Shown here: positions 36,791-49,900 of the stretch, one piece after another
How positions within the stretch are numbered: position 1 is the stretch's first letter
How the letters are laid out: every line of letters begins with the position of its first letter
From: Odontesthes bonariensis
Taxonomy: Eukaryota > Chordata > Actinopteri > Atheriniformes > Atherinopsidae
Reading direction: 5' to 3'
DNA: 64,000 nucleotides
NCBI RefSeq assembly: GCF_027942865.1
Contig: NC_134520.1
Span: 3,222,501-3,286,500 of the forward strand
The notes under the pieces: model-generated
What the model saw: the letters and a program-made list of their open reading frames with translations, nothing else
Database searches by the model: none
What the model was told of the DNA's origin: nothing
Translations under genes and position numbers: made by a program

Positions 36791-37709
36791 TACGGTGGCC
36801 GAGAAGGGCAAAACAAAATTACAAACTCTGAAACACTTTTACATTTTGGAAAACAAAATAACATTTCCCAAAACAAATTAACATTTCAGAAAACAAATTA
36901 ACATTTCAGAAAACAAAATTACAAACTCTGAAACACTTTTACATTTTGGAAAACAAAATAACATTTCCCAAAACAAATTAACATTTCAGAAAACAAAATT
37001 ACAAACTCTGAAACACTTTTACATTTTGGAAAACAAAATAACATTTCCCAAAACAAATTAACGTTTCAGAAAACAAATTAACATTTCAGAAAACAAATTT
37101 ACATTTCGCGAAACACTTTTACAAGTTCCGAAACAAATTAACATTTCACAAAACACTTTTACAAAGTCGACAATATTACGGAAAGGGAGGTTCCAAACCT
37201 CCAAGCTCCGAGGTTGACCCGGAAGTTATAACGGAAGCCTTCGATTTGAATTCATAGTGATCCAAGCGTTTCAAAACGCTGCTATATCAAATCGAAGGCT
37301 TCCGTTATAACTTCCGGGTCAACCTCGGAGCTTGGAGGTTTGGAACCTCCCTTTCCGTAATATTGTCGACTTTGTAAAAGTGTTTTGTGAAACAAATGTT
37401 AATTTGTTTCGGAACTTGTAAAAGTGTTTCGCGAAATGTAAATTAGTTTCGAAACTTGTAAAAGTGTTTCGCGAAATGTAAATTTGTTTTCTGAAATGTT
37501 AATTTGTTTTCTGAAATCTTAACTTGTTTTGGGAAATGTTATTTTGTTTTCCAAAATGTAAAAGTGTTTCAGAGTTTGTAATTTTGTTTTCTGAAATGTT
37601 AATTTGTTTTCTGAAATGTTAATTTGTTTTGGGAAATGTTATTTTGTTTTCCAAAATGTAAAAGTGTTTCAGAGTTTGTAATTTTGTTTTGCCCTTCTCG
37701 GCCACCGTA
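36791..37709. mobile_element. 919-bp foldback element with tandem-repeat arms
   Basis: The whole element is a nearly perfect inverted repeat. It starts TACGGTGGCCGAGAAGGGC and ends with the complement. A perfect 6-bp duplication, CCGTTG, lies at 36785-36790 and 37710-37715. Each arm consists of a subterminal array of short units of the form AAAACAAA(A/T)TAACATTTC, ACAAACTCTGAAACACTTTT and ACATTTTGG. A non-repetitive inner arm then carries GGAGGTTCCAAACCTCCAAG and continues to a short centre near 37255-37275. It has no ORF. It is a non-autonomous DNA transposon, with the same target size and TA-terminus as the TAGGGCCC and TACGGAGC elements. Confidence 0.92.
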
Positions 37710-37715
37710 CCGTTG

Positions 37716-40330
37716 TAAAACACCGTCATTTTTAGCCTCTGGAAATTACATCTCAACAATTCTCAAATTGCCATGTGATTTTGATAAATAATGCAATCAG
37801 AAACAAGGTTTAGGTAAGGTTAAGCTTTCTGGAGAAGCAAATCAGAGTAAATTAAATTTGGGCTTGGACCTCAGTCCAAGTAAAGCAAATTCAGAGATTT
37901 GCACAGATATATGTTTAATGAAACAATAGTTGCTTAAAACATGTTAAAGCCAGAGAACGGTGTTTCAGTGAATTGTGGTTGGTCTATTAAACTGTTATAC
38001 ATAATTTTTCTGCTAAGGGATTTTAGGGAAAGCATAAAAACACAAATCAGTGATGCAGTGGGACTGAGTATTTAAGTCAAGCAAAACCTGACAACTCTAT
38101 CCCTAATACTCTACTGTTATAAATAGACCTACTATGATGCACTGGACGTGAACTAGCAACTAGCTATTAGCAACTAGCTAGCTTAATGTTCTGCCTTCAT
38201 TATAGAAATGCATCCTCTCTGGATGCCAGAATTAGCTGAACTGGGGCTGGCAGAGGAACAATGAGAACACAAAAACATGTATGGTGCACAGCAGGGATAG
38301 AGAGTTGAGGATCACTACCAACACCTGCCTCATTATTCACCAGGTACTTTTATAAAAACATAGCTGGCATTAATACATTAACAGATTCCCCCACCCCCTT
38401 TGTTGACTTTAAAATACATTTAAACATGTTGGTATAATCAAAATTGTGCACGTATATGGTCAACTAGACTTAAACAGGCCAAGGCACTCTAATCCATGCT
38501 CTACAGTTCCTCACCTGAACTTTTACAAATAAATTTCAGAGGACATAAAACACACAAAAGAAGAAACAGGAGCCAGTAATAAAGTGTAATCACATAGGCC
38601 AACAAATTATTATTTTGTTAAGACAGTAAAGTGTAAAGCACTTAAAAAATGTACAAACCTATAAAGGTGTCCAAATTATCGGGTGACGTGGGACTGATTT
38701 GCCATCAGCGAAATTGTTTGTCAATTGTTTTGGTCTGAAAAAGAAGCTCAGTATTTGGAAGCTAAAAGTGGCCATATCACCATCAATCACACTGTAGAAA
38801 CTTTGATTAAAAAAATCAATTCAATCTATCAAACTCAATGTTGAATCTTGAAACCAGTTTTTGTTTTTGTGTGCTTTGCAGGTGTCGTTTTTCAGGTTTT
38901 TGCTGCAGGATCATCAACCAACTTGACCAGCTGGAAATTACATTGTGGTATAATGACTGTACACATTCTGTAACGACATCTGTGTATATTCTCAGTGATC
39001 CAGCATAGGGAAGCTTGTTCTGATCTGATTTTTCTTTAAGAAAGATTGCAGCACACTAACAAATGACAACTTCAGCTCGGTCAAATAAAAAAGTAATACT
39101 AATGACAAAAAAGAAATAAATAATATGCACACAACGTCATCACATTTGCAAAGGTGCGTGTGGTTGTTATTCATATGAATACTGAGGGAGATTTCAGATT
39201 TGTTATCGAATATCATTTCTGAATCCATCTTTGAATAAAGAAGGAGAGCACAGTGAAGTCTTTAATCTGTGTTGGGGCTTCGAGGTGTAACAATTATTGA
39301 ATCATTCGTAAATAACCTCCCCTAAGTTACCTTTGGGTTTTAACTATAAAAGAAATCTAATTAGACCAGCACATGTAAATGCCAATCAATTTCCTAATAA
39401 CAGAACTCTTTAAAGGTCATGACATTTGAAGTCCTCTCCAGAATGATGGACCAAAGGGAACTTTCTCAGGAGTTTTCAGGAAGCAAGAACCACAACAAAT
39501 GATGTTACAGGAGCAAGTTAATGCCAGCAAACAGTGTCATTTCTCCTCAAAAAGCCTAAATAACGCATGCGTCCAGTGACTGATCCTTAAAAAACACATA
39601 TCTTGGCAAGTAAATGCTATGCTTGCCGACTGACCATACACTGCTTAGTCCTAATTCATTACAAACAGATTAGCGTGGGAGGATGACATGGGTGGAAATG
39701 AGCGAGTTGACTCCTTGAACTGCTCAGTGATCACTGCACTTGTGCTATTAAGCCAACTCGCATAAGTTTTTATAAGACAAAGCTGTGATGGGGGCGGGTT
39801 TGTGATTACAGTCCTCTGTCAAGCGTATGGGGTGTTTACACAGAGATCTGTCTCATAAAATGAGTTTTTAAAGATATAGAATAACATTTCCCTTTCATGA
39901 CAGGTAACGAGGGCAGTCAATCAAAATGGTACATTTACATCGTATGTGCTACAGACAATACATCCTTTTGTTCCGTGTTCAGAATCCTTATGGAATATCC
40001 CAATGAATCCAATAAATCTTCTTGCAGAATCTGTGTCTCCTCACTGGTGCAACAACTTATCTTGTAGTGCTAACAGAAGTCCAAACTCCCCACCAGCCAA
40101 AGGAAAACCGTGCTATATAATCATCTCAGTTCACCTTATTTTAGTCATAAAAAACTAGACGGGGCTTTTTTGTTTTTTAATGCTGTCTGGCTTATCATAA
40201 AAGAGCTAAACTGAATTAAGAACCTTTAGTATTTCTGCTTTCACATACACACTATTTAACAAAGCCTGATAAATTACCAGAGTGCTCTGATAAAAGATAA
40301 TTCAGTAATGACTCATAATGATTCAGAGTG
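37716..40330. other. Intergenic, no gene seen
   Basis: AT-rich, with scattered short ORFs and no recognisable protein or RNA gene. Confidence 0.4.
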
Positions 40331-42115
40331 CATCATAGCACAGAAACTGCACTGCTGAAAGTTACCAATGATCTCCTCTTAGCCTCTGATAGCGGACTTG
40401 TGTCTGTGCTTGTCCTGTTGGATCTCAGTGCTGCATTTGATACGGTCGATCACAGTATCTTATAACACAGACTTGAACATGTTATTGGGATTAAAGGAAC
40501 TGCATAAGGCTGGTTTAAGTCATATTTATCTGACAGATTTCAGTTTGTTCTTGTAAATGAAGAATCTTCCTCACACACCAGAGTAAGCTATGGAGTTCCC
40601 CAGGGTTCTGTGCTTGGACCGATTCTTTTTACTTTATACATGCTTCCATTAGGTAACATTATTAGACAGCATGGCATAAATTTCCATTGCTATGCTGATG
40701 ATACTCAGCTGTACTTATCTATAAAACCAGATGAACCCAATAGGTTGGTCAGACTACAAGCATGTCTTAAAGACATAAAGACCTGGATGACTCAGAACTG
40801 TCTGCTTCTAAATTCAGACAAAACTGAAGTCGTTATCTTTGGACCTGAGCGTTTCAGGGAGAAATTGTCTAGCTATATAGTTACTCTAGATGGTATTTCC
40901 TTGGCTTCTAGTTCTACAGTGAGGAACCTTGGAGTTATTTTTGACCAGAACTTATCATTTGACTCGCATATAAAACAGGTTTCTAGGACTGCCTTCTTTC
41001 ATCTTCGTAATATTGTTAAAATCAGGAACATCTTGTCTCAGAGTGATGCAGAAAAACTAATTCATATATTTGTTACTTCAAGATTGGACTACTGTAATTC
41101 TTTATTATTGGGCATATTCTCTGAAAAGCCTTCAGTTGATCCAAAATACTGCAGCCAGAGTTTTGATGAGAACTAACAGGAGAGATCATATTTCTCCAGT
41201 TTTAGCTTCTCTTCATTGGCTCCCTGTTAAATTCAGAATAGAATTTAAGATTCTTCTCCTTACATATAAAGCTCTTAATGACCAAGCTCCATCATATCTT
41301 AAAGATCTCATTATAAGATATTTTCCTAACAGAGCACTTCGTTCCCAAACTGCAGGTTTACTTGAGGTTCCCAGAGTTTCTAAAAGTAGAATGGGAGGCA
41401 GAGCCTTCAGTTATCAGGCCCCTCTATTGTGGAATAAGCTGCCAGTAAATGTCCAGGAAGCAGACACCCTTTCCACTTTTAAGACCAGGCTTAAAACTTT
41501 CCTTTTTGATAAAGCTTATAGTTAGGGATGGCTCAGGTGATCCTGAAACATCCCATAGTTAAGCTGCTATAGGCCTAGACTGCTGGGGGGCCTCATCTGT
41601 CACACCTTTCCTCACTTTACTCTCTTTATGTATATGTGATATTATTGTGGTCATTAACTCGTGTTTCCCTGTTCCAACAGATATCCTTTGAATGGTGTTA
41701 CAGTGCCGCCGCCGCCACGGCCCCCCCCCTCCCCCCCCCTCCCCCCCTTTCTGTCTTCTCAAACCCCAGCTGGTCGAGGCGGATGGCCACCCTTCCTGAG
41801 TCTGGTTCTGCCAGAGGTTTCTTCCTGTTAAAAGGGAGTCGTTTCTCTCCACAGTCGCCTCAGGCACGCTCAGGCCGGGAGATTGGACCGAAAAACAAAA
41901 GGTTTTCAGTGCAATCTGTTGGTTTTCTTAGCTAGGAAATTGTTTTTGAATTGGCTCTATATGAACGAATTGGATTATTTTATGAATTATGATTATTATT
42001 AATTAATTGAATTCCAATTGGCTTGAATTGGACTTACTATTTAAGTGCCTTGAGATGACATTTGTTGTATTTGGCGCTATATAAATAAAAATGAATTGAA
42101 TTGAAAAATTGAATG
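40330..42115 (+). mobile_element. 5'-truncated L2/CR1-type LINE
   Basis: The reverse-transcriptase part of a non-LTR element. It includes the conserved D block with the sense of [13 protein letters not shown] (in a frame with stops near 40430-40470), [16 protein letters not shown] (about 40590-40630), YADDTQLYL (about 40690-40720) and the C-terminal [17 protein letters not shown] to FKTRLKTFLFDKAYS, ending at 41525. The frame is broken between 40610-41176 and 41070-41525 by a shift near 41110-41150, and stops interrupt the 5' part. The endonuclease domain is missing. The 3' UTR includes a C-rich tract (41720-41750) and ends in GGCGCTATATAAATAAA followed by GAATTGAATTGA, the typical short-repeat tail of this group in fish. 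Confidence 0.88.
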
Positions 42116-42854
42116 ACAAAAGTCATTTCAACATATCTTTTAAAAGCTTAACAAAAGCTGAATGTGAATAAATAATTCACATAATTATATTTCAAATACT
42201 TGTTGGATGGTCTGGGCAGTGAGATTGGCATGACTAAAAATTGGAAGTCTATTTTTTCATTTTTTCAATAAAGAGCACGATTCCTCCTTTAAAATATATT
42301 TTGAACTTCACTAATATTGTTGTAAGCAACGGCTGAAGATGTGATTAGTCGACTTGAATTCTAGCTTCAGCTGTTTGGTGTGCCTCATTACAAACACCAG
42401 CAAGGCTATTATTAAGTTTCATTGGGCAGGAAAGGCCTCTGCTCTGCTTGAACAGGATATCACACTGCAGTAAAAAACTAGTAAGAAGTGATTATGATAT
42501 TGAAAATGTAATAAAGCCAATAATACAATTAACTGCTCTTCATAGCATTTTCTTGCTAAAATATCATATCACATTACTGCTATTAAAGAATGGCTCAAGT
42601 GCAAAATAACATTTTCCATCCCACTGATGCAGTGATGTTTTGCGCATGAGCGCATGGAAATTAAATCAGATTCGGTTTAAAGCCCCGCGTGACGAGCGCC
42701 ATGAAAATTTTATTAATTTCTGGCTTCATGTGTTCACCTCCTTTCTTTTGGATTTTTCTAAAACTCTTTTTCAAATCCTTTCAAATTGGCATTTATTTAT
42801 TTGATACATTCCTAATATATCAATTTCAACTTTCACACACATCATAAAAGTTAC

Positions 42855-42960
42855 AATATTTTTATGCATTTAGCAGATGCTTTCATCCAAAGCAACTTAC
42901 ACTCATATCCCAGGTAGGCAGGTAGCATAGGAGGGTCTTGCCAAAGGACTCATACCAGAA
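42855..42960 (+). repeat. Fragment of a common teleost interspersed repeat
   Basis: GCATTTAGCAGATGCTTT followed by CATCCAAAGCAACTTACA is a motif found in thousands of copies in many fish genomes. Only about 100 bp is present. Its class is not clear to me. Confidence 0.5.
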
Positions 42961-44010
42961 GTATTTTGCTTTCATGAATATTTTGTTTTTATGACATCCC
43001 TCAACTGTAGGGAGAGAGCAAAAAATTGACCAAATTCCCTTGTGTTACTTTGAAACTGATCATTTCTTTTTTTTAAATATATATGTATGCTTATTGGCTC
43101 ATATGCTCAATGTTGGTGTGCAAAGGTGGAACGGGGACAACAGACATATCACAAACATCTCACAACAACTTAAACAAGTGAAAGTCTGCATGAAGCAAAA
43201 ATAAATGTTCATACTCAGATAGTCACATCACAGACAAAAGAGTTGTTAAAACAATTACTAAGTTAGAAAATAAAAGAAGAATAAAGTAGGTTTCAAAATC
43301 CCAAGAAAAAGAGCAGCGTACTTTAAAACGTCAGGGGTATACCAGCACAACCCCCTGATTGACAGATCTCAGATCAGTTCAAACATCAAACAGAGCGGAG
43401 TTAATTTTTACCAAAGGAAACTGCTGAGATGTGAAATCACAAACACACACTGCTGATGTGAAATATTTCAGTCACCTTCCAACTCTGCACTAAGTTACCA
43501 ACATCTTACATTCTGCAATTTACACTTATATGACATACATGTCCATCAGGAGATTGAGCTGAGATAAATGGGCGCAGCGTGAGCACACCGGAGAGGCAGG
43601 GAGAGACTCAGCGTGGCAGTTAACTTGCGGCAGTGTTGAAAAAACCCCAAACATTTAGATGACTGTTAGCAGTGTTTCTCAACTCTCTGTTACAGTGACT
43701 CTTCACGAAATAAATCTGCTGAGTGTTCACAGCCATTGTTTTTCCAGAAACTTTGGTTTTCTGAGTGTGTTGTCATCGAATCTCCCCAATGCACCACTGG
43801 CTCTTTACAAAATGAATCCACTCCAGTAAGTACGCGCACATACAGGTCTGCAACAGCCACAGTATTAGATTGTGAAGTTGGCCCCTCAGGCAACTGAGTA
43901 GAAATCTGATGAAATCAGAAAATTAATCCAATCCGTTTTTCTTATTCTCATTATCCCTCTGCAATTTAAATAGACGGCTCAAGATCTGCAAATTGTGGCA
44001 TCAGGACAGC
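42961..44010. other. Intergenic, no gene seen
   Basis: AT-rich sequence with no supported coding exon on either strand. Confidence 0.4.
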
Positions 44011-44011
44011 A

Positions 44012-44420
44012 CTTTTCTATAGAATAGAATAGAAAAATACTTTATTCATCCCCCAGTGGGGGGAATTCAAAATTAGTCCAGTAGCTCAAAATTTAGAAAT
44101 AAATAAATAAAGTATTGACAATGATTGTATATTCGAACAATAACAACAAAAACAGTAAAAATTAATAATGATAAAAGAATACATAAATAAATAAATACAT
44201 TTGAGAAAAAACATGTCAGCAGTCACTGTTAAAAAGCCGTATGGCTGTGGGGACAAAGGACCTCCTGAACCTTTCAGTCCTGCATCGCAATGAGATGAGT
44301 CTCTCACTGCAGCGGCTCGTCTGTCCTGCCAGGATGCTGTGGAGAGGATGTTTATTATTCTCCAAAACAGAAAAACTGATGAAATTCCATGATGAAAGAA
44401 ATGACAATTAGCTTGCTATT
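44012..44420 (-). mobile_element. 5'-truncated LINE 3' end
   Basis: On the minus strand the last codons of a non-LTR ORF2 remain (CRTERFRRSFVPTAIRLFNS, roughly 44290-44230), in a frame shared with ARMLW-type upstream sequence. They are followed by a 3' UTR that ends CCCCCCACTGGGGGATGAATAAAGTA and a (TTCTA)n tail at 44013-44035. The hairpin-like CCCCCACTGGGGG next to AATAAAGTA is a recurrent 3' end of fish LINEs. No reverse-transcriptase motif is retained. Confidence 0.7.
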
Positions 44421-45320
44421 TTCTAGTCCGAGGCTCACGCATTTGTAGCGGGTCCATTCATAATGTTCAAATGTTAGGGGTAGGGTAGGCATTTACTCGC
44501 CTAATATACACAACCCCTCGGAAATGGAAATAGGATTTTAGACACCCCAAAAATGCTGAACAGAAAATCAATAACAAAGATTTTTAACAGTCAAACTCAA
44601 CAATTTCGTCAAACACAAGTCAGCAAGTATTTACCAAAACCCTTGACATGCTTCCATACAAATCACAATTTATTTATTTTTTTTACACACTCTAATAAAC
44701 AACAGGTTATAACAAGGTGAAAAGAAGCATCCCAGAGCATCTTTCAGGAGTAAAGTTGAGGAGTTCAATAATTCAAAAAAGTTGTCACAACGCAACAATT
44801 TCATGGTTTTGGGGAAGAGCTTGCTTATTTAGGCAAGGCAGTACAAAACTACATTCTCCACTTAGTACAACACACAGTAGGCTGCTGGAGTGCATATTAA
44901 ACTGTCCAAATATAATTCAGTGAACACATTTGGCACATAAATGAAAAGTAAAACGAGTTCCCAACAGTTAGCAGTGTTGTTTAGAGAAGGACACAGCGGT
45001 ATACCTGAAACCTGTAATGGTCACCAAATTCCAAATAAACACACATTTAACAATTAAAAATAAACTTTTATCTTACAATGACGAGTCTTTATGACTTTTA
45101 AATCAAGGCAGAAAAAACGTGAACAATTTCTCAAACCCAAGACTTCTATTTTTATTTACGTCTCATACAGTGTAGATAAAAATGCAGTTGAAAATGTAGG
45201 CCTACGTAAGTATTATCCACAAGTATGTAGGAAAAAATAAAAGTTTTCACTGTGTTCACTATGTTCGTTGTCGCTTTAGGTAGTTTAATCTACATAGAGC
45301 TTTTCATCCGTTCAGAAAAC
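44421..45320. other. Intergenic, no gene seen
   Basis: AT-rich flank of the TACGGAGCCCC elements. No coding signal. Confidence 0.4.
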
Positions 45321-45680
45321 TACGGAGCCCCTAAAGGGACATGGAGGGATTTTTTTTTTTTGCGAGATCTCGCAAAAGTTTTTTTCCCTCGTCAGTGAAC
45401 CGGAAGTAAAACAGACACAGCGATTTCAGATGTCTCTCAGTTATGTCAAAGCCATGTCTACGTGCAAGAATGGATTTGATGTCTTTATATGTTAGGCCAA
45501 TACTAAAATAGAAATCAATAAACTTCTCCCACGGATGATGGGTAGGCTCCTCCATCGCTGTGTCTGTTTTACTTCCGGTTCACTGACGTGGGAAAAAAAC
45601 TTTTGCGAGATCTCGCAATAAATTTTGCGAGATCCCGCAATACTAAAAAAATCCCTCCATGTCCCTTTAGGGGCTCCGTA
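45321..45680. mobile_element. Inverted-repeat transposon, TACGGAGCCCC family, copy A
   Basis: 360 bp with inverted terminal repeats of about 105-125 bp, beginning TACGGAGCCCCTAAAGGGAC. Inside the arms is the palindrome TTGCGAGATCTCGCAA (twice in the right arm, once degenerate). The flanks GAAAAC and GAAACA are an imperfect 6-bp duplication. The unique core encodes the start of an integrase-like transposase on the minus strand (see 45425-45555). This makes it an internal-deletion derivative of an autonomous element rather than an unrelated MITE. Confidence 0.88.
45425..45555 (-). pseudogene. N-terminal fragment of integrase-type (IS3EU-like) transposase
   Basis: The ATG at 45555 opens MEEPTHHPWEKFIDFYF, then SIGLTYKDIKSILARRHGF and DITERHLKSL, before the frame enters the terminal repeat (formal stop just below 45331). 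The pattern 'FYF-x-GL-YK-I---L---HGF-I--R-LK' is the N-terminal helix-turn-helix of rve-integrase proteins that are abundant in fish genomes and that I associate with IS3EU transposons. The DDE catalytic core is absent. Confidence 0.65.
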
Positions 45681-45794
45681 GAAACAGCCCCTGTTGTCTG
45701 AATTGTTACTGTATTTTCAAGCTAATTCAAGACAAAATATAGCTGATTTACTCATGAAGCAACAAAAATAACAATGTGAAAAGTTTGTAGTAAC

Positions 45795-45925
45795 TACGGA
45801 GCCCCTAAAGGGACATGGAGGGATTTTTTTTTTGCGAGATCTCGCAATACTTTTTGCGAGAACCCACAATACTTTTGCGAGATCTCGCAAAAAAAATCCC
45901 TCCATGTCCCTTTTGGGGCTCCGTA
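45795..45925. mobile_element. Inverted-repeat transposon, TACGGAGCCCC family, copy B (MITE)
   Basis: 131-bp element with the same TACGGAGCCCCTAAAGGGAC termini as copy A, which lies 114 bp away. It has a perfect 6-bp duplication AGTAAC at 45789-45794 and 45926-45931. Its interior is little more than three tandem versions of TTGCGAGATCTCGCAA. Confidence 0.93.
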
Positions 45926-45931
45926 AGTAAC

Positions 45932-46596
45932 AGTAAGGGTAAGACAAATGTTTTGTAGAAAAATTGACAATATGTGCTTCTAGATCATAGGGGAGTAGAA
46001 GTATAACAGTTAAGTAGCTAAACTGTTAGGCTTGTTTTTTTTAATGAACGGCAGTACGACCGTGAATGCAGCACATTTAGTTACAATCCGGTGCTAAATG
46101 ATATACAGCAGACAGGATATGTCAAAGGAAAAAAAGTGTTCATTTTTAGACCACACAGGGAGTTTCGTCTCAGCGTCCTCATATTTCCATACAATTAGGA
46201 TGTCAACTGAAAAAATTTGTTCAAATAACATACCGCCCAGTTAATGTGTTGCAGCTACAAAAAGCTACCGGATGTTAGAAATTATTAAGGGAGGACAAGG
46301 ATGGCTTATGAAAAAAACCCAGATATGTTTATTGCTTGAAACTTTTCTGAAGGTTTCCAGCTGGATTGGACCCTTTACATTCGTCATTATACCTGCCTGC
46401 AACATTTCATTCCGCTGACCTGTCGATCCCCAATCTTAATAAGTTCCCACGCGCGCAGAGCCTCTCATGACGCAGCCACGAGCATCTGTGGAGGGTGTGC
46501 GGCGCGAGCCTTCATATTTCTCTGACGTGAGACAGTAAGTGTCACAAGAGCTTGAAGTCAAATAAACAAAAGACGACAAAGGACAGACAGAGGGAG
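45932..46596 (+). promoter_or_regulatory. nmu upstream region
   Basis: The last 150 bases before the nmu ATG are GC-rich and contain TGACGTGA (46523-46530), one base from a consensus cAMP response element. The transcription start probably lies between 46450 and 46560. No clear TATA box at the usual spacing. Confidence 0.35.
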
Positions 46597-46837
46597 ATGA
46601 AGACGTTCCAGTGCCAAAGCCAGCCTGCGCAGCGCGGAGACCCCAGCAGCCTGCACAGCCTCAGCGCCATGAGTCCCCTCAACACGGCCAGCATCACTCT
46701 CGCAGCCCTGCTCATCCTCACCATACCAGCCTGTACGAGTGAGTCAAGTTGTATTTGAATTCATCACATGTGCTCATTGTGTTTTTCTTTTCTTTTCCTT
46801 CAAGAAGCCAAAAGGCTTAACTTCTTGATTAGAAGGA

Positions 46838-46925
<88 letters not shown>

Positions 46926-49900
46926 GTTTTGTAAATGATGTGATGCCAAGCTTGACCAGACAGTTTGGCTAGAAAAAAAAATAAAAAATCAAACTTACAC
47001 TTATTGGTCTTTCAACCTCTGACTCTTTGTGTTTGACATAAAGTCACAGATGACTGACAGGAACACGGATGCTGACTGACAGGAACACGGATGCTGACTG
47101 ACAGTCACTTCACCCCCTTGTGTCTAAGCCATCATTGCATTTGCCTCATAAGTTTTTAAGTTTCAACATCTCATGCTCAACACCGCAAAATTATTCTTTG
47201 TTGAAATGTGATCCTTGAAAGTCGAAGAATTCCTTTATTTTTCTCCCACTTTACATCAGCATGTCGGACGATAACTCTGCCCGTGTCGCTCAGAAAAATG
47301 CTCTCACCCTGCTAATGGATGATCCACTGCAATCATGTTGAAGCGTACAGAAAATGTTATTCATCATTACTCCACTAACTACTGCTTCCACAGTAGCACC
47401 GTGCAATACTGCTGCTCTCTCAAACAAAGTAAACTGCTACAGTTGGACGGAAACGCTGTATATTTAATTTATTAACTGCTCGTTTCTGTGTTTTGCTGTG
47501 CGAAACAAAAGGTGCTCCAGCAGATCTTAAGCAGGCCACGACAGATCAGAGGCAGCTACTTCGCCAGGTACTTTTTTAAAATTCTTTCTTATTCACTCTG
47601 TCTATCCTGTTGGCGCATTCCTCCTTCATCCTCTGTGCTGCTCCACAGGTAGACGCGGTGTGCTCTTCCTACCTCTCTGCAGACCTGAAGTCCAGGGTAA
47701 GTGAGGTGTGAGGTAGTGGACATATAGACATTACACATTCATCCAGCTCTTATCATTTCTAACAGCTTCGGTGTTTTTTTTTTTTTTTTACAGGCATCTG
47801 ATGTCTTAGGAGAGCTCTGTGTGTTGATGCTCGTTCAGAAGTCAAAGGTACCCCAAATCTGACGCTTTCGTCTTTTCTCGGAGTGCCTGATTGCAAAATT
47901 GTAACAGATGACATAGCAGCTTTTCCCACAGTTTTGCCGTGCTCTACCAAAGGATAAAGGGTTGAATGCCATTTTGTTCATATTTCAGGAGCTGAGAGTG
48001 CAAGAAAATAGTAAAAGGGTGAGTGTGAGTCTGACCTCACTGTGTGAATCCTTTTCCCTGTGATACGATTAAACCTAATTTGTAATGCTTTGTTTGTTTG
48101 TTTGTTTGTTTGTTTGCGTGCGTGTGAGTTTTTGTTGTTGTTGCCCTTGTTTTACGTTCTGCACTGTATGTGCAGTTTTTATTTCCTTACTCTACACCGC
48201 ACGGTTCTGTCTTGTCACAGGGGGAGGTAAGTATATGAAAAGATAGAACTGGACTGCTACGAAAACCCCTCGTTGTCCTTTGTAACTACTTTGTATGTGA
48301 GCTGCACTGCTTTTAAAAGCAGTTGGAATCTGGATTCATCACCCTGTCAGCGCTATTAACACGAGCAGTTAAGGGTATCCGCATGTCAGTCCCCAAACCT
48401 GAATGAATCCACGTGCCGGCGATCAAAGAATGATTGTGCGCATGCAACCAAATGCTTGGACAGATGCACAGACCTGACACGCACAGATAGAGAATGAAAT
48501 CTTGTCCTGGGGCTTGTCTCACATCTACTGTGTGCTGCATGTGGGGCAACGTGTCGCGTAGGGAGGCGACAGCATGGCTGCACAGCCAGCTTTATTTGTT
48601 GGTTGCATGAGATAATGAATGAATTGTTTGCCCCCCCCTCCCCCCCCCGTCTTTTCCAAATTTCTGTGAAAAAAAAACCCAAAGTGGGTAAGAATCCAAA
48701 TTGTGAACGAAGCCCTTAAATTTTCTGCATAGCAGTAAAAGAAATAATGTATTGGAGTGGAGTCAAATATCACAGTCTTCTTGTTATTTATGGAATATTA
48801 TTATGGGATGTTATTTATGGAGTTTGAACAATATTAAACATCTAAACACGTGAACAAACAGATTCACTGACAGAGTTCAATAAAGAATATTTAATTTAAA
48901 ATGAGGAATGCTTTTATGTATTCCAGATGATACATTTATTCATCTGAACTGATCTTTTTCTCTTTTTTTTTCTTTGATGCTACATCTCTTTTTATTTACA
49001 AACAAATGGGCGCGGTTAATCAGACAAAGCAGCAGCTACAGTTAAACTAAGATACATAATCCCATAACTCTAACCCGTTCATTAGAATATAAGGAATTGA
49101 AATAAAAAAAAAGAGTGAGGAATTCAGTTTGGAAATACACTTTTTTTTTAACAAAACATTTATTTACACAATTCAATCAAAAACATGCCACACAATATCA
49201 GAAACAAACAAATACAATAATCACATCAATAACCTATTTGGAAATAGAAACAAAAATGTCCCTGAAGTCAATCAAATGAGCCATTTTCAAAATATAAAAC
49301 ATTTATTTATCAAACTATAACTAATTGCACATGCTATTATAATGTATTGGTTTATTTATTTTAGGATTAGTTTGCCATCTTTATTTATTTGAGTATCTCT
49401 ATATGTGAACATCCAACGGTACACATTCAGTTGCCTCATTTTATTTTAAAGGGTGTAAAATAACAGGCTGTGATGTGTTCATTTCAGCGCTGACATTAAT
49501 GTTGAAATGACTGCAGCGCGGACACACTTGCGTTTCTGTTTTGCATGCTCTCGTATGTAGACAGGAGGACAACACTGTTCATCTCTTTATTGGTGTAGAA
49601 TTCACATTGTTTCACTGTTGTTGATGTTTGTGTGTCTGCCTCTGTCTGTGTGTGTATGCGTGTGTACTTAGACGTCTCAGTTGCACCCTCTGCTGCATCT
49701 AGTTTCTCAACTCCATACCAGAGGAGAGAGAGGACTCTCTATGCGCGTATGTACCACCCGCATCAGTTCTCCTTTTAGTCTTTCTTTATTTGGTTACAAA
49801 AACTTTAGTTTCACAAAGTTGTAAAGAAGGAAATACTTTTGGGGTTTTTTTTTGCATGCAAAAACTGAATGCCGTAAGAGATGAAAACTTTCTTGAATTC

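Noticed and set aside
36791-37709. CRISPR-like array from the regularly repeated units
   Set aside because: Units are adjacent, mirrored and without unique spacers, and the host is a eukaryote; the inverted symmetry and 6-bp duplication identify a transposon.
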